Below, piece after piece: positions 24,563 to 34,903 of a stretch of 64,000 nucleotides of DNA. Both the position numbers and the translations under genes were made by a program. Origin of the DNA: Lachnospiraceae bacterium (GTDB lineage Bacteria; Bacillota; Clostridia; Lachnospirales; Lachnospiraceae); assembly GCA_017623215.1 (NCBI GenBank), contig JAGAPO010000086.1, positions 1-64,000 of the forward strand, read 5' to 3'. Position 1 is the stretch's first letter, and each line of letters opens with the position of its first letter. The notes below the pieces were generated by a model. It made no database searches and was not told where the DNA came from. It saw nothing but the letters and a program-made list of their open reading frames with translations.

Positions 24563-26020
24563 TTATTTCATCTCCGCCAGAAGATGCTCCAGGAATTGGT
24601 ATACGCGAATTGTAGATTCGATTCCGAGGCGCTCCTTCGGAGTATGAATATCTCTCATATCCGGTCCAAGGGATACGATGTCGATATCCGGAATCTTCTC
24701 ACAGATCAGTCCGCACTCAAGCCCGGCGTGAATCGCTTCAACCTTCGGAGCGTGGCCATAATCCTCAGTGAACACGCGGACGAACAGGTCGCGAAGCGGG
24801 GAATTCTGCTTATACTCCCAGGCAGGGTATTCGCCGCCCGGAATGAATTCCGCGCCCATAAACTCCGCCAGATACGCAAGACGATCTCTTACAAAATACT
24901 TGGCTGTTCCAACCGAGCTTCGAATGGAATAGCAGAACAGAGCGCTGTCTCCCGCTGCCTTGAATATGCCAAGATTCAGCGAAGTCTCAACCAGACCTTC
25001 GATTGCGGCGCTCATCGCCTGAACGCCGTTCGGAGCCTGAAGCAGTAAGAACAGCATTCTTTCGAAGGAATTCGGGTGCATGATCTCATATCTGCCCTCG
25101 TCGCCCTCGGTCAGCGTAATCATAACATCCGGTTCGGCTGCGGAAAGCTCGTTCTGATATTTGGCAAGCAAAGCAGCGGTTGCCTCCTTGAATTCCTCGA
25201 ATTCGGATGCGTCTACCACGAGATCCGCGGCAGCAAGGCAGGGAATCGCGTTCGTCTTTTCGCCGCCCTCCATGGATATCATCGCGTATTCCGCCGTCTC
25301 TCTTACCTCAAAAAGGTATCTTGCAAGGAGCAGCAGCGCATTGGTGCGCCATCTGTGGATCTCCGCACCGGAGTGGCCGCCCTTTAAGCCGGATACAGTT
25401 ACGCGCACCTTTTTGCCGGAAGCCGACTCGCGCTTGATCGGAAGCACCGTTCTCGCACCAAGGCCGCCCGCGCAGCTTACTAACACGCTGCCCTCCTCCT
25501 CGGAGTCGAGATTAAGCATATATCTGCCCTTAAGCAGGGACGCGTCCAGATTCTTCGCGCCGTCCATTCCGGTCTCTTCATCCGTTGTAATCAGAAGCTC
25601 GAGCGCCGGATGTTCGATGGTATCGTCGGTTAAAAGAGCCATTCCAATCGCAACCGCGATTCCGTCGTCGCCGCCGAGCGTTGTTCCCTTCGCGCCGAGA
25701 TAACCGTCCTCTACGAACAGCTCAAGGGGCTCGTTTTCAAAATCATGCTCTACGCCCGGAGCCGTTACGCAGACCATGTCCATATGGCCCTGAATAATAA
25801 CGGGAGTATGATTCTCATAACCGGGAGTAGCGGGTTTATACATAATAATATTCAGCGTCTCATCCTGAACATAACGAAGTCCGTGTGCTTTTGCGAAGTC
25901 AGCAAGGTAATTGCTGATCTTCTCATTATGTCCGGAACCGCGCGGAACTCTTGAAATATCGCAGAAATACTGCAGCACATTCTTATAATCCAGATCTCTG
26001 CACATCTCTTCTACTGTCAT
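24563..26020 (-). CDS. pepD: Aminoacyl-histidine dipeptidase (PepD, M20 family)
   Basis: A 485-residue cytosolic metallo-dipeptidase that cleaves X-His and other dipeptides. M20C landmarks: the metal His in IIQGHMDMV, the bridging Asp in GTTLGGDDGIA, the catalytic Glu in TTDEETGMDGAKNLD, and the lid region EIHRWRTNALLL. Two starts are possible; ATG 26020 has GGAATGGTG at good spacing, while ATG 26032 lies within that site. The 291-bp gap downstream of it (24272-24562) contains no other gene. Confidence 0.94.
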   Translation of the reverse strand: MTVEEMCRDLDYKNVLQYFCDISRVPRGSGHNEKISNYLADFAKAHGLRYVQDETLNIIMYKPATPGYENHTPVIIQGHMDMVCVTAPGVEHDFENEPLELFVEDGYLGAKGTTLGGDDGIAVAIGMALLTDDTIEHPALELLITTDEETGMDGAKNLDASLLKGRYMLNLDSEEEGSVLVSCAGGLGARTVLPIKRESASGKKVRVTVSGLKGGHSGAEIHRWRTNALLLLARYLFEVRETAEYAMISMEGGEKTNAIPCLAAADLVVDASEFEEFKEATAALLAKYQNELSAAEPDVMITLTEGDEGRYEIMHPNSFERMLFLLLQAPNGVQAMSAAIEGLVETSLNLGIFKAAGDSALFCYSIRSSVGTAKYFVRDRLAYLAEFMGAEFIPGGEYPAWEYKQNSPLRDLFVRVFTEDYGHAPKVEAIHAGLECGLICEKIPDIDIVSLGPDMRDIHTPKERLGIESTIRVYQFLEHLLAEMK

Positions 26021-26037
26021 AATAATCACCATTCCTT

Positions 26038-27402
26038 TTAGTTCTTAAAGCTGTGAATTGGCGCCGGAATTCTTCCTCCGCGGTTCGTAAACGCCTCGCA
26101 GGAGAACTGGTTCACCGGCATGATCGGAGCGTATCCGAGCAGACCGCCGAATTCTACAATATCTCCGACATTCTTACCGATAACCGGAATCACACGCACC
26201 GCAGTTGTCTTTTGGTTAATCATACCGATTGCCATCTCATCCGCGATAATTCCCGAGATGGTCGAAGCCTTGGTATCGCCGGGAATTGCAATCATGTCAA
26301 GACCTACCGAGCATACACAGGTCATTGCTTCTAACTTCTCGATCGTAAGGGCTCCTGCCTGAACCGCGTCGATCATGCCCTGATCCTCGCTGACCGGAAT
26401 GAACGCACCGCTTAATCCGCCGACATAGGACGAGGCCATAACGCCGCCCTTCTTAACCGAGTCATTCAAAAGGGCAAGCGCAGCCGTTGTTCCGGGAGCT
26501 CCCGGATATTCCAGACCAATCTCCTGGAGTATCTCGGCAACCGAGTCTCCGACTGCCGGAGTCGGCGCAAGGGAAAGGTCTACGATGCCGAACGGAATAT
26601 TTAACATAGCGGACGCTTCTTTTGCAACAAGCTGACCGACTCTTGTTATCTTAAATGCAATCTTTTTAATGGTTTCGCACAGGGTTCCGAAATCAGCGCC
26701 GCGCACGCTCTCAAGCGCCTTCTTTACAACGCCGGGTCCGCTGACGCCGACATTGATTACCGCGTCGCCCTCGGTTACGCCGTGGAATGCGCCTGCCATG
26801 AACGGGTTATCATCCGGAGCATTGCAGAATACAACGAGCTTCGCGCAGCCAAGGGAATCCTTTTCCTTCGTATATTCTGCGGTCTGTAATACAATCTCAC
26901 CGAGCAGCTTAACCGCGTCCATGTCAATACCGGTCTTGGTCGAACCGACGTTAATCGAGCTGCATACGCGTTCCGTTACGGCAAGCGCCTCCGGAATCGC
27001 GCGGATCAGATTCTCATCCGCCGCCGTCATGCCCTTCGATACCAGAGCGGAGAAGCCTCCGATGAAATTCACGCCTACCGTATGAGCCGCTTTATCAAGC
27101 GTCTTTGCAAGCTCCACGAAATCCGCGGGGCTCTTGCAGGCAGCCGCGCCGACCAACGCAGCCGGAGTAATCGAAATTCTCTTATTGACAATCGGAATTC
27201 CGTAGCGACGCTCCAGCTCTTCCCCGACCTTGACCAGATCCTTTGCCGTTGTTGTTATTTTATCATAAATCTTGCGGTTTAATTCCGAAAGATCGCTGTC
27301 AATGCAGTCAAGCAGGCTGATTCCGAGCGTAATGGTGCGGACATCGAGGTTCTCCTGCTCGATCATCTTATTGGTCTCAATGACCTCGTTAATATTAATC
27401 AC
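26038..27402 (-). CDS. UPF0210 / PFL-family protein (DUF711)
   Basis: A 454-residue soluble protein of the UPF0210 family, distantly like pyruvate formate-lyase in fold but lacking the glycyl-radical motif. The start is GTG at 27400-27402 after GGAGGAG, giving the family N-terminus (V/M)INxNEVxETNKMI. Conserved Gly/Ala-rich blocks such as [10 protein letters not shown] and VGDSVAEI are present. It is invariably paired with a small ACT-domain protein, here encoded just upstream. The biochemical function is not established. Confidence 0.93.
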   Translation of the reverse strand: MININEVIETNKMIEQENLDVRTITLGISLLDCIDSDLSELNRKIYDKITTTAKDLVKVGEELERRYGIPIVNKRISITPAALVGAAACKSPADFVELAKTLDKAAHTVGVNFIGGFSALVSKGMTAADENLIRAIPEALAVTERVCSSINVGSTKTGIDMDAVKLLGEIVLQTAEYTKEKDSLGCAKLVVFCNAPDDNPFMAGAFHGVTEGDAVINVGVSGPGVVKKALESVRGADFGTLCETIKKIAFKITRVGQLVAKEASAMLNIPFGIVDLSLAPTPAVGDSVAEILQEIGLEYPGAPGTTAALALLNDSVKKGGVMASSYVGGLSGAFIPVSEDQGMIDAVQAGALTIEKLEAMTCVCSVGLDMIAIPGDTKASTISGIIADEMAIGMINQKTTAVRVIPVIGKNVGDIVEFGGLLGYAPIMPVNQFSCEAFTNRGGRIPAPIHSFKN

Positions 27403-27409
27403 GAAACTC

Positions 27410-27454
27410 CTCCATTCTTGCGGCCTCACTGCCAGGAGCCGCAGGCACAAATTT
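27410..27454 (-). repeat. GGAATGGAG intergenic element, copy D
   Basis: Minus strand: AAATTTGTGCCTGCGGC, a loop, GCCGCAAGAATGGAG. The TGCGGC/GCCGCA arms form a 6-bp stem. It fills the whole gap between the ACT gene and the UPF0210 gene and supplies the ribosome binding site. Confidence 0.55.
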
Positions 27455-27726
27455 TAGATACGGTGCATGCTGTCGAAAATATTCTCATGCTGCGCCTTGA
27501 TAACAACCCCGATCTCCCTGCCGAGAGCTTCTAACTCCGTTGCAAACTCCGTAAAGCTTTTCTTGCAGGCATTTGCATCCACAACCATCATCATGTTGAA
27601 AAAGCCCTGTACGATGGTCTGGCTGATGTCGAGGATATTCACCTCGTTCTCTGCAAGATACGTGCATACCTTTGCGATAATTCCGACGCAGTCTTTGCCG
27701 ACTACGGTAATAATAGTTCTGTCCAT
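27454..27726 (-). CDS. ACT-domain protein (UPF0237)
   Basis: A 90-residue single ACT domain, starting MDRTIITVVGKDCVGIIAKV, a fold that normally binds amino acids and controls an attached enzyme. Alone it is thought to regulate or assemble with the UPF0210 partner encoded directly downstream (inference from the conserved pairing). AGGAG lies before the ATG. The stop is at the edge of the element that precedes the UPF0210 gene. Confidence 0.93.
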   Translation of the reverse strand: MDRTIITVVGKDCVGIIAKVCTYLAENEVNILDISQTIVQGFFNMMMVVDANACKKSFTEFATELEALGREIGVVIKAQHENIFDSMHRI

Positions 27727-27862
27727 ATTAGAAATCTCCTTTTCTGCCGCGGCGCGGCGTTATTATCGTATTGCTTCCTGAGCTTCACACTGCGTTCTTT
27801 CCCGAAGCCCGGAATTCTGCGCGAACCATACGCGGGATATAACAGTCAGCCGGAACCTGCGC

Positions 27863-28660
27863 TTATATCAAAACCGCAGCCTCGGTCGGCACATCGCGGT
27901 TCGCCACACAGATTGCCGGCGCATGGCCGCGTGTGGTATGAGCATCTACCTCGCAGCGCACCGTCTCATAGGCGAGCTCCGCATAATTATTCTCCTTGCT
28001 CAAATGAGCGAGAATGACATTCTTAAGCCCGTCGTGCAAAAGCTCACAGACGAGGCGGGCGGAATTCTCATTGGAAAGATGACCCTTCGCTCCGAGAATT
28101 CGCTGCTTTAATGCGTAGGGATAGGATCCCACCATCAGCATATTCACATCGTGATTGGCTTCCAGGTACAGAATCTCCGAACCGGAAAGCTTTTCCAATA
28201 TGTAGCTGTCATAGGTTCCAAGGTCGGTTGCCATCCCGATCTTGTGTCCCTCCGCCTCAAAGGTATAACAGACCGGATTCGCCGCGTCGTGGGAGATGGA
28301 GAACGGATTCACTCTGATATCTCCGACTTCAAGCGGTTCGTCCGGCTTTATGGGATGCAGCAGGGCTTCGTCAATCTTACCGACTCCGGAGCTGCTCATT
28401 ACCGCGCACAGCGTCTCATAGGTCGCGTAAATCGGCAGATGATATCTCCTCGCGAGAACGCCGAGCCCCTGGATATGATCCACATGCTCATGCGTTACGA
28501 AGATGCCGGAAAGATCGGACGGTGTAACCGCAATGCTTTTTAACCCCTGCTCGATTCGCTTTCCGCTGATTCCGGCATCCACCAGAAGGTGGGTACTATC
28601 GCATCCCGCGTAAATACAGTTGCCGCTGCTTCCGCTGGCAATGCTGCATAATTTTACCAT
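27863..28660 (-). CDS. MBL-fold metallo-hydrolase (WalJ/YycJ-like)
   Basis: A 265-residue metallo-beta-lactamase-fold hydrolase. The metal motif THEHVDH gives His57, His59, Asp61 and His62; other ligands appear in ISHDAANPV and LEANHDVNML and HLSNENSA. WalJ proteins are putative DNA exonucleases tied to the WalRK cell-wall regulators in Bacillus; here no walRK genes are adjacent, so that link cannot be assumed. The start is supported by a clear GGAAAGG-like site. A 136-bp gap separates it from the ACT gene. Confidence 0.9.
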   Translation of the reverse strand: MVKLCSIASGSSGNCIYAGCDSTHLLVDAGISGKRIEQGLKSIAVTPSDLSGIFVTHEHVDHIQGLGVLARRYHLPIYATYETLCAVMSSSGVGKIDEALLHPIKPDEPLEVGDIRVNPFSISHDAANPVCYTFEAEGHKIGMATDLGTYDSYILEKLSGSEILYLEANHDVNMLMVGSYPYALKQRILGAKGHLSNENSARLVCELLHDGLKNVILAHLSKENNYAELAYETVRCEVDAHTTRGHAPAICVANRDVPTEAAVLI

Positions 28661-28779
28661 AAATAAATCAGCCTTTCTATATCTACATGATTCCGGGCCT
28701 TTCGGACCGTCTCACTTCCACAGTATATCGCAAACAAAGCCCTTTTTCAAGAAAAAAATGCAAACGGGCACGAAAACGC

Positions 28780-28810
28780 CAAAATCCTGCGGATGGTTCG
28801 CAGGATTTTG
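28780..28810 (-). terminator. Terminator after the SEDS-PBP gene
   Basis: A perfect 12-bp stem (CAAAATCCTGCG / CGCAGGATTTTG) with a 7-nt loop, followed on the minus strand by TTTTGGCGTTTTC. It lies about 25 bp past the stop of the fused gene. Confidence 0.7.
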
Positions 28811-28835
28811 ACTGTTATCTCAATTCGTTTTTCGA

Positions 28836-31652
28836 TTATTCTGTCTGTGAAAAATACGCATCCAGCACTTTTTTAGCTACCGGCACCGCATATTTGCTTC
28901 CGCTTCCGGAGCTCTCGACAATGACGCTGATCGCAATCTGCGGCTTGTCCGCGGGTGCGAAGCAGATGAACCAGGCGTGGGATTCTTTGCCCGTCTCGTA
29001 TTCGGCCGAACCGGTCTTTCCGGCAACGGCAACCGGGTAATCGGCAAGCGCCTTGGCAGTTCCGGTCTGAACGGCCTCCTTCATGTATTCGGTCAGAATA
29101 TCCGATTCCGCAGGCGTCATAAGCGCCCCATAGCTGGACGGATGATTCTTCTCAATCACCCTGCCGTCTGCGTTGACCACGGAATCGACCAGATACGGCT
29201 CCATCAGGACGCCGCCGTTTGCGATTGCCGCTGCAATCAAAGCGTTGTGCATGGGGGTGATCTGCGTCTTTCCAAGCCCGATTACCGTCTGCGGAATCGC
29301 ATTCGGCTCGGACTGCTCGTTCAGCGCAAAGCTGCTCTGAGAGGCCGATGGCAGACCAGGAAGGGCGCGGTTATATAACAGGCTGGTGCAGACATCGAGC
29401 AGCGAGGTTACGGAGATACTGGTGCCAAGATTGACAAAGGAGGTATTGCAGGACTTCGCAAACGCGTCCCTCAGGCTCAGATTTCCGTGCGATTGACTGC
29501 CGGCACAGTGAATCGTAACCTGATTAAAACGTCCCTCTCCCTCGCAGTCATACGTATACTCCTCATACTCCTCCGGATTCTCTCTGATATATGCAAGCAC
29601 GTCCGCGATTTTAAAGGTCGATCCCGGCGGATATAACCCGTTCAGCGCGCGGTTCATTAACGCGGATTCCCCTTTCTCGTCTGCAATTAACGAATCCCAG
29701 TCCTCTTCCACAGTATTGGGATCATAATCAGGCTTTGAGACCATTGCGAGAATCTTTCCGGTGGAGGGATCAATGGCAGCCACGGCTCCACGTCTGTCTC
29801 CAAGCGCTTCCCAGGCCGCTTCCTGCACCGCAGCGTTCAGCGTCGTAATAACAGAGTCTCCCGGAAGCTTCTCTTCGTTCAGCTGAAGAGCTATCTTGTC
29901 GAATTCGCTGAGGCTCGCTGTCATCAGCGTAAAATTCTCCGAAAGCTCCACTCCTGTCCTGGTCTTTGAAAAGCGTCCCACCACATGGGCGAACATCGAA
30001 CCATACGGGTATTCTCTCTCCTCGGTTCCGTCTTCTCCGGTTACGGTACGGGCCAGAACCTTGCCGTCCGCCGAACGGATTTCCCCTCGCGTAATGGTCC
30101 CGGCAAGGAGATCCTGGCGCTTGTTATAGGTATTATTAATGGCATCCCTGGATTGGAACGCGATAAAATAGGCGCTGTAACAAACCGTCGCGATAAGGAG
30201 AACGCTGAATGCATACATGATCGCGTTGATGGAACGGCGGTAATCCGGCTTTGGAAAACGTCCCCGCGCAGTACGTTCTCCGCTCCTTCGCTTCGTTCTT
30301 CGCTCGGAAGTTAGACGTTGCGATTCTTGTGAATAAGCCTGAGAATGCGACTGCCGCTTCTGCCCGAGCACATACATACCCTGAATAATTCCGAACATAA
30401 TAATTGTGCTGACAAGCGAGCTGCCGCCGTAGCTGACTAACGGCATCGTTACGCCGGTCAGGGGAATGAATTTGGTGACGCCTCCTATATTTAAGAAGAG
30501 CTGGAAGCCGTACAGCGCTGCGAAGCCGAGCGTTACAATCTTATAGCACTCATCCTTTAACCGGTTGGAAATCTGAATGAACATAATAAAGCAGCTCAGG
30601 CAGATAAATACCAGGCAGGCCGCGAAGATATATCCAAACTCCTCCGCGATTCCGGAGAAGATAAAATCCGTCTCGATAACCGGAACGCTCTCCGGCAGAC
30701 CGGAGCCGAGGCCCATTCCGAACCAACCTCCTGTTCCGATCGCAAACAAAGACTGCGTAATCTGATATCCGCCATCGTCAATGCAGGACCACGGATTCTG
30801 CCAGGCATCAAAACGGACTCTGACGTGCGGGAACAGCTGATACGCCGCGGCGGCGGCTGCGCAGGCACCTAAAAAGCCGACAAACAGCCACGCCGGATTC
30901 ACGGTAGCCCCGTAAAGCATAACAATATATGTGACCGCGAATATCAGCGCGCCGCCAAGATCCCGCTCCAGCACGAGCAAAAGCACATGAGCTGCCGCAA
31001 GCGCGGATACCGCGATAATCTGCCTCATATCCCGCTTTTTCGTCAGCAGCGTCCCCAACGCAAATACATACAAAAGCTTTACAAATTCGGACGGCTGAAC
31101 ATAGATCGGTCCTACCTTAAGGGAATTAATCGCTCCCAGATTGTCTAATCCGAAAAAATACACAGCCGTCAGCACCAAAACGCCAAGGAATCCGTATCCC
31201 CAGCCAAACCGCCGAAGCTCTTTGATATGCTCAATCAGGAACGGTACAATCAGACATACTGACAGTGCCGCCGTCATGAACGCGAACTGGCGCACCCCCA
31301 TGTCAAAGGAAAGCCTGGTGATCATAACGATTCCAATCATCAAAAGGAAACGCATATTCTGGAACACGAGCTCCGAGAGATTCGGATAAATCTTCCGGTA
31401 GGCAAGACCTGCCAGCGCATATACCAGCACCTGAATCAGATAGAACAGCAGGTATTTCTCCTCACCGGCCTTCAGCCACAGCACCAGAAAACAATCCAGA
31501 TGAATCGCATACATGACACCGGTCATTACGAAAAAACAGCGTTTCTTTGCCTTTCCCTTCTTATGCAGAAAGGAAGCGTAGGCAAAGAACGTATATAGTA
31601 AAATTAGCAGGATATTCAGGAATTTGGAAAATTCTGTTATCAGGTTGAGCAA
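28836..31652 (-). CDS. SEDS glycosyltransferase-class B PBP fusion (FtsW/RodA + transpeptidase)
   Basis: A 938-residue single polypeptide joining the two peptidoglycan enzymes that normally associate as partners. Residues 1-430 are a SEDS polymerase with about ten membrane spans; conserved residues are GPIYVQPSEFVKL (Gln186-Leu193), Asp231 in LERDLGGAL and SYGGSS near 407-412. A basic linker (about 431-475) leads to another span (477-499) and a class B PBP transpeptidase (about 520-930): SxxK Ser678/Lys681 (GSTFKI), SxN Ser734-Asn736 and KTG 879-881. All catalytic residues are intact. The start is TTG at 31652, seven bases after AGGAGG. It probably polymerises and crosslinks wall for elongation, division or sporulation; which one is unknown. 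Confidence 0.93.
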   Translation of the reverse strand: MLNLITEFSKFLNILLILLYTFFAYASFLHKKGKAKKRCFFVMTGVMYAIHLDCFLVLWLKAGEEKYLLFYLIQVLVYALAGLAYRKIYPNLSELVFQNMRFLLMIGIVMITRLSFDMGVRQFAFMTAALSVCLIVPFLIEHIKELRRFGWGYGFLGVLVLTAVYFFGLDNLGAINSLKVGPIYVQPSEFVKLLYVFALGTLLTKKRDMRQIIAVSALAAAHVLLLVLERDLGGALIFAVTYIVMLYGATVNPAWLFVGFLGACAAAAAAYQLFPHVRVRFDAWQNPWSCIDDGGYQITQSLFAIGTGGWFGMGLGSGLPESVPVIETDFIFSGIAEEFGYIFAACLVFICLSCFIMFIQISNRLKDECYKIVTLGFAALYGFQLFLNIGGVTKFIPLTGVTMPLVSYGGSSLVSTIIMFGIIQGMYVLGQKRQSHSQAYSQESQRLTSERRTKRRSGERTARGRFPKPDYRRSINAIMYAFSVLLIATVCYSAYFIAFQSRDAINNTYNKRQDLLAGTITRGEIRSADGKVLARTVTGEDGTEEREYPYGSMFAHVVGRFSKTRTGVELSENFTLMTASLSEFDKIALQLNEEKLPGDSVITTLNAAVQEAAWEALGDRRGAVAAIDPSTGKILAMVSKPDYDPNTVEEDWDSLIADEKGESALMNRALNGLYPPGSTFKIADVLAYIRENPEEYEEYTYDCEGEGRFNQVTIHCAGSQSHGNLSLRDAFAKSCNTSFVNLGTSISVTSLLDVCTSLLYNRALPGLPSASQSSFALNEQSEPNAIPQTVIGLGKTQITPMHNALIAAAIANGGVLMEPYLVDSVVNADGRVIEKNHPSSYGALMTPAESDILTEYMKEAVQTGTAKALADYPVAVAGKTGSAEYETGKESHAWFICFAPADKPQIAISVIVESSGSGSKYAVPVAKKVLDAYFSQTE

Positions 31653-31739
31653 ACGATCGCCTCCTTATTCCAATGACTCTATTGCTGCGCTCAATTCCGG
31701 TTACTTGAACCAACATGCCGGTTCCCCTATCTATGCCGG

Positions 31740-34175
31740 TTACTCCACACCGCGTTTCCAATGGCCCCTGGTATAGCTTCCGTTCGCAAACAGATTGACG
31801 GGAGCCTTCCCCGTCTCAAAGACGTCACGGAACGCCTTCGCAATTCGCAGGGTCTCCTCTCCGCTCTCTATTGTGAAATCCAGGCGCACCTCCGGGACTC
31901 CAAGCACCGCAATCTCCTCTGCAGCGTCTAAAAGGGACAGCGGAAGGGAATTCAGAATGGTATTATAGCAATCCTCGCATTGCTTTACTGCCGGGAACTT
32001 TTTGCCCAGGCGATCGGTTAAGCAAATGGACACTTCTTCGCCTTTTTTGCAGCCGCAGGTGTTGCGGTAAACGCACTGGGCAGAAGTCATCAGAGGGATT
32101 CGGCCATATACTACAATTGTCGCACATGACAAATCCAGCATTCTGCATTCTGCCAAATTCAATTCTACAGGAATAGTAATCTTTGAGCATCCATAATCCT
32201 GCAGAACCGAAATCGCTTCCCGGTTCATTGCATACAGCTGATAATCCGCTTCCCTCGCGTATTCATTCAATTCCGGACTGTTCTTCAGCCAGGAAAGTTC
32301 CTCATACGATCGAACAAGAAAGCCGGAGGGGTCTGACGCTATCATCGCACGCTTCGCTCTGTTCCACATATCAAAGGTCTCGCTTCGGAAAATGTGCGGG
32401 AGACGAATATACGCCTGTGCGCCTGCAAGGCGGGCCGTCCGTACTCCGGCCGCGACTCCGTCCCGTCCAAAGCCCTCCGCATCGATATAGACCTTACGGA
32501 TCCCCGCGGACAATACAGCCGATAACTGTTCCGGCGCAGATACGATGGCGGTAACGACAGGATGGTGTCCTTTGGATTTGCCCGATACGGCTGACGGGCT
32601 CTTTTCCGGCAGCTCCCGCTCTTTTTGCTCCTTTTTCTTCGGTGCCGGCCGTTCTCTTTCATACGCTGCCGCAAGCGTTTCCGAAAGCTTGGTAAGTGCC
32701 TCGCGTCTGATTTCGTTCAGGCTCTGAATCGGAAGGAACAGATTATCATCCGCATCCACCGTAAGCGATTCGAATACGAACGGTGTCTCTCCGGTCTTCT
32801 TTAATTGCTCGATTATCTTTTCTTTCGTCAACGGCCTGCTCTTCGCTTCCTGCGCCACGCCTCCGAATACTTCTGCCGTATCCGCATCTCGGCTCACGGC
32901 CAGATGAATCGGCTCCGACACCTTTGCGGTAAAATATCCGGATATCGGAAGCTTCGGTTCTTTCTCCAGATATTCTTCGGCAAGGCGGGAAAGCAGCGCC
33001 TCATTCTTCGTCCGATATACCTTTAATCCCGGACGCACCTTTGCCTTCGGGCTGCAGTTCATCGAAAGGAGCTTTCCCGCAGGAGTGGACTTGCCCTCAC
33101 CGACGGTAAAGGAATACTCCTGTGCTCCGCCACGAATCTCCAGGACATCTCCTACCTGAACCGGAACGGTAAGCTTCATATCGGCCCGGATACCGGACAT
33201 TTTTAAGACGTTCCCGACCGGCACACCTGAATGATTCGGGCGATCCATCGCCATCATACCGGGGCCCTTAGCCGTCTTGTAATAGCCGCCGGAAAAACCG
33301 CCTCTGTTATACAGATCCATCAGCATCCCCATATCCTCTCCGAATTCGTCCGCGTGCGCTTTTATATGCGCCTCATAGCCCTTTGCGCCAAGTCCGGTAT
33401 ATAAATCCATGTATTTGCGGTAGACGGCCGTAACGCCGGCGGTATACTCGCTCCGCTTCATGCGGCCTTCAATCTTGAACGAATCAATACCGGACTCCAT
33501 CAGCTCCGGAAGAATGGCAAGTGTACAGATGTCCTTCGGACTCAGCAGATAACCGGAAGCAGAGCGGCCTGCGGAATACTCCATTCGGCAGGTCTGCGCA
33601 CAGCGGCCCCGGTTGCCGCTTCGTCCGCCGAGCATACTGCTCATCAGGCACTGGCCCGAATAGCAATAACACAGCGCTCCGTGAATGAAGGTCTCAATCT
33701 CAAGATCCGTATCCCTACGCATTCGGATAATCTCGGGCAGCGTCAGCTCTCTTGCCGGTACCAGTCTGGTAACCCCGTAATCCTTCAGAAGATTCGCGCC
33801 CTCCGCCATCGTCAGCGTCATCTGCGTACTCGCATGCAAAGGAAGCTCCGGAAAATTCCGATGCAGGAAGGAAAGAACGCCAAGATCCTGAACGATAACC
33901 GCATCCAGACCACGCCTGTAGTACGGATCGATATAATCATAAAGCGCCCCGCACTCTTCCTCCTTCAGCAGAGTATTCACCGTAAGATATAATTTTTTGC
34001 CTCTGATATGCATATAATCAATGGCTTCCAGCATATCGTCCTGTTCCAGATTATTCGCATATGCCCGGGCACCGAACCGGCTTCCGCCAATATATACCGC
34101 ATCACAGCCCGCGTTCGCCGCGGCCTTCATGGCTTCGAACGAACCGGCTGGGGATAATAATTCTACGTTTCTCAC
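31740..34175 (-). CDS. U32-family peptidase / RlhA-like protein (with DUF3656)
   Basis: An 811-residue protein with the U32 fold at the N-terminus (LSPAGSFEAMKAAANAGCDA; the Cys-rich YCYSGQCLMSSMLGGRSGNRG block near 170-190) and a DUF3656 central region typical of large U32 members. In E. coli, RlhA, a related protein, hydroxylates C2501 of 23S rRNA; collagenase activity is known for some others. The cysteines CYC...C...CAQTC look like an iron-sulfur or metal site. A second barrel-like part is at the C-terminus (HPVVTAIVSAPEQ). Confidence 0.88.
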   Translation of the reverse strand: MRNVELLSPAGSFEAMKAAANAGCDAVYIGGSRFGARAYANNLEQDDMLEAIDYMHIRGKKLYLTVNTLLKEEECGALYDYIDPYYRRGLDAVIVQDLGVLSFLHRNFPELPLHASTQMTLTMAEGANLLKDYGVTRLVPARELTLPEIIRMRRDTDLEIETFIHGALCYCYSGQCLMSSMLGGRSGNRGRCAQTCRMEYSAGRSASGYLLSPKDICTLAILPELMESGIDSFKIEGRMKRSEYTAGVTAVYRKYMDLYTGLGAKGYEAHIKAHADEFGEDMGMLMDLYNRGGFSGGYYKTAKGPGMMAMDRPNHSGVPVGNVLKMSGIRADMKLTVPVQVGDVLEIRGGAQEYSFTVGEGKSTPAGKLLSMNCSPKAKVRPGLKVYRTKNEALLSRLAEEYLEKEPKLPISGYFTAKVSEPIHLAVSRDADTAEVFGGVAQEAKSRPLTKEKIIEQLKKTGETPFVFESLTVDADDNLFLPIQSLNEIRREALTKLSETLAAAYERERPAPKKKEQKERELPEKSPSAVSGKSKGHHPVVTAIVSAPEQLSAVLSAGIRKVYIDAEGFGRDGVAAGVRTARLAGAQAYIRLPHIFRSETFDMWNRAKRAMIASDPSGFLVRSYEELSWLKNSPELNEYAREADYQLYAMNREAISVLQDYGCSKITIPVELNLAECRMLDLSCATIVVYGRIPLMTSAQCVYRNTCGCKKGEEVSICLTDRLGKKFPAVKQCEDCYNTILNSLPLSLLDAAEEIAVLGVPEVRLDFTIESGEETLRIAKAFRDVFETGKAPVNLFANGSYTRGHWKRGVE

Positions 34176-34333
34176 TATATAGCCCCTTCCTTTCGCAGCT
34201 CCAATATCGTAATATAAAAAGCTTTCTATTAAGAAAAAGGCTGTCCGCCGGGAACCGAAGGAATCCCGTTCCCGATGACAACCCCACTTGATATCTCTGA
34301 TTTGATGCTTTCTTACTCTTATCTTTCTTACCC

Positions 34334-34744
34334 TTATTCCTTATTGCGTTCTGCAAGCTCCGTCTCAAGACGGACAATCGTCTTCTGCGACTCAAAATTC
34401 TGGTTCTTTACCTTCTCCAGCTCCTTCTGCAGGGCCTCTATCCGGTTCTGCGCTGCAATCGCCTCATGCTTTAACGAGAAAATATCCTGATTGCGTGTCT
34501 CGCTCTCCGACTTCATTCGTTCAAGCTGCTCTTGGCCTTTGAAATAATCGTCAGCAATATTCAGCTGCATCAGCATATTGCGCGTCTCCGTATCCAGGAG
34601 CTTGTAAAAATTCTTCCGTTTAAATTCTTCGTTCTTCGTATTGATGTAAGCAGCTACTCTCTGCAGATATTCTTCACTCTCAAATCCGCTAATCGTGTAG
34701 CTTCTTCCGCATATGATAACATTCGTATCGTTCTGCCTTTTCAT
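34334..34744 (-). CDS. zapA: Cell division protein ZapA
   Basis: A 136-residue ZapA: N-terminal beta domain (IICGRSYTISGFESEEYLQRVA) and a long coiled coil from about residue 55 to the end. It bundles FtsZ filaments at midcell. The ATG at 34742-34744 has AGGAG seven bases upstream; further upstream starts run through the promoter. It precedes the U32 gene and the SEDS-PBP gene on the same strand, linking it to division and wall growth. Confidence 0.88.
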   Translation of the reverse strand: MKRQNDTNVIICGRSYTISGFESEEYLQRVAAYINTKNEEFKRKNFYKLLDTETRNMLMQLNIADDYFKGQEQLERMKSESETRNQDIFSLKHEAIAAQNRIEALQKELEKVKNQNFESQKTIVRLETELAERNKE

Positions 34745-34784
34745 ACAACCGCTCCTATCTTTGGTAACCAATCTTCCTAATCTC

Positions 34785-34812
34785 ATTATACATGATTTCA
34801 GAATAAAAACAA
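34785..34812 (-). promoter_or_regulatory. Promoter of zapA
   Basis: Minus strand TTGTTT (34807-34812), 16-bp spacer, TATAAT (34785-34790) with a TG just upstream of the -10 box. Confidence 0.6.
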
Positions 34813-34903
34813 CCTTTAATTTGCAGAATCCCCATCCATTCAGAAGAATCAATATTCCATAGGCGCTGCGCCGGTATAATAGCCGCCTTGCGTCTGTAAG
34901 CCC

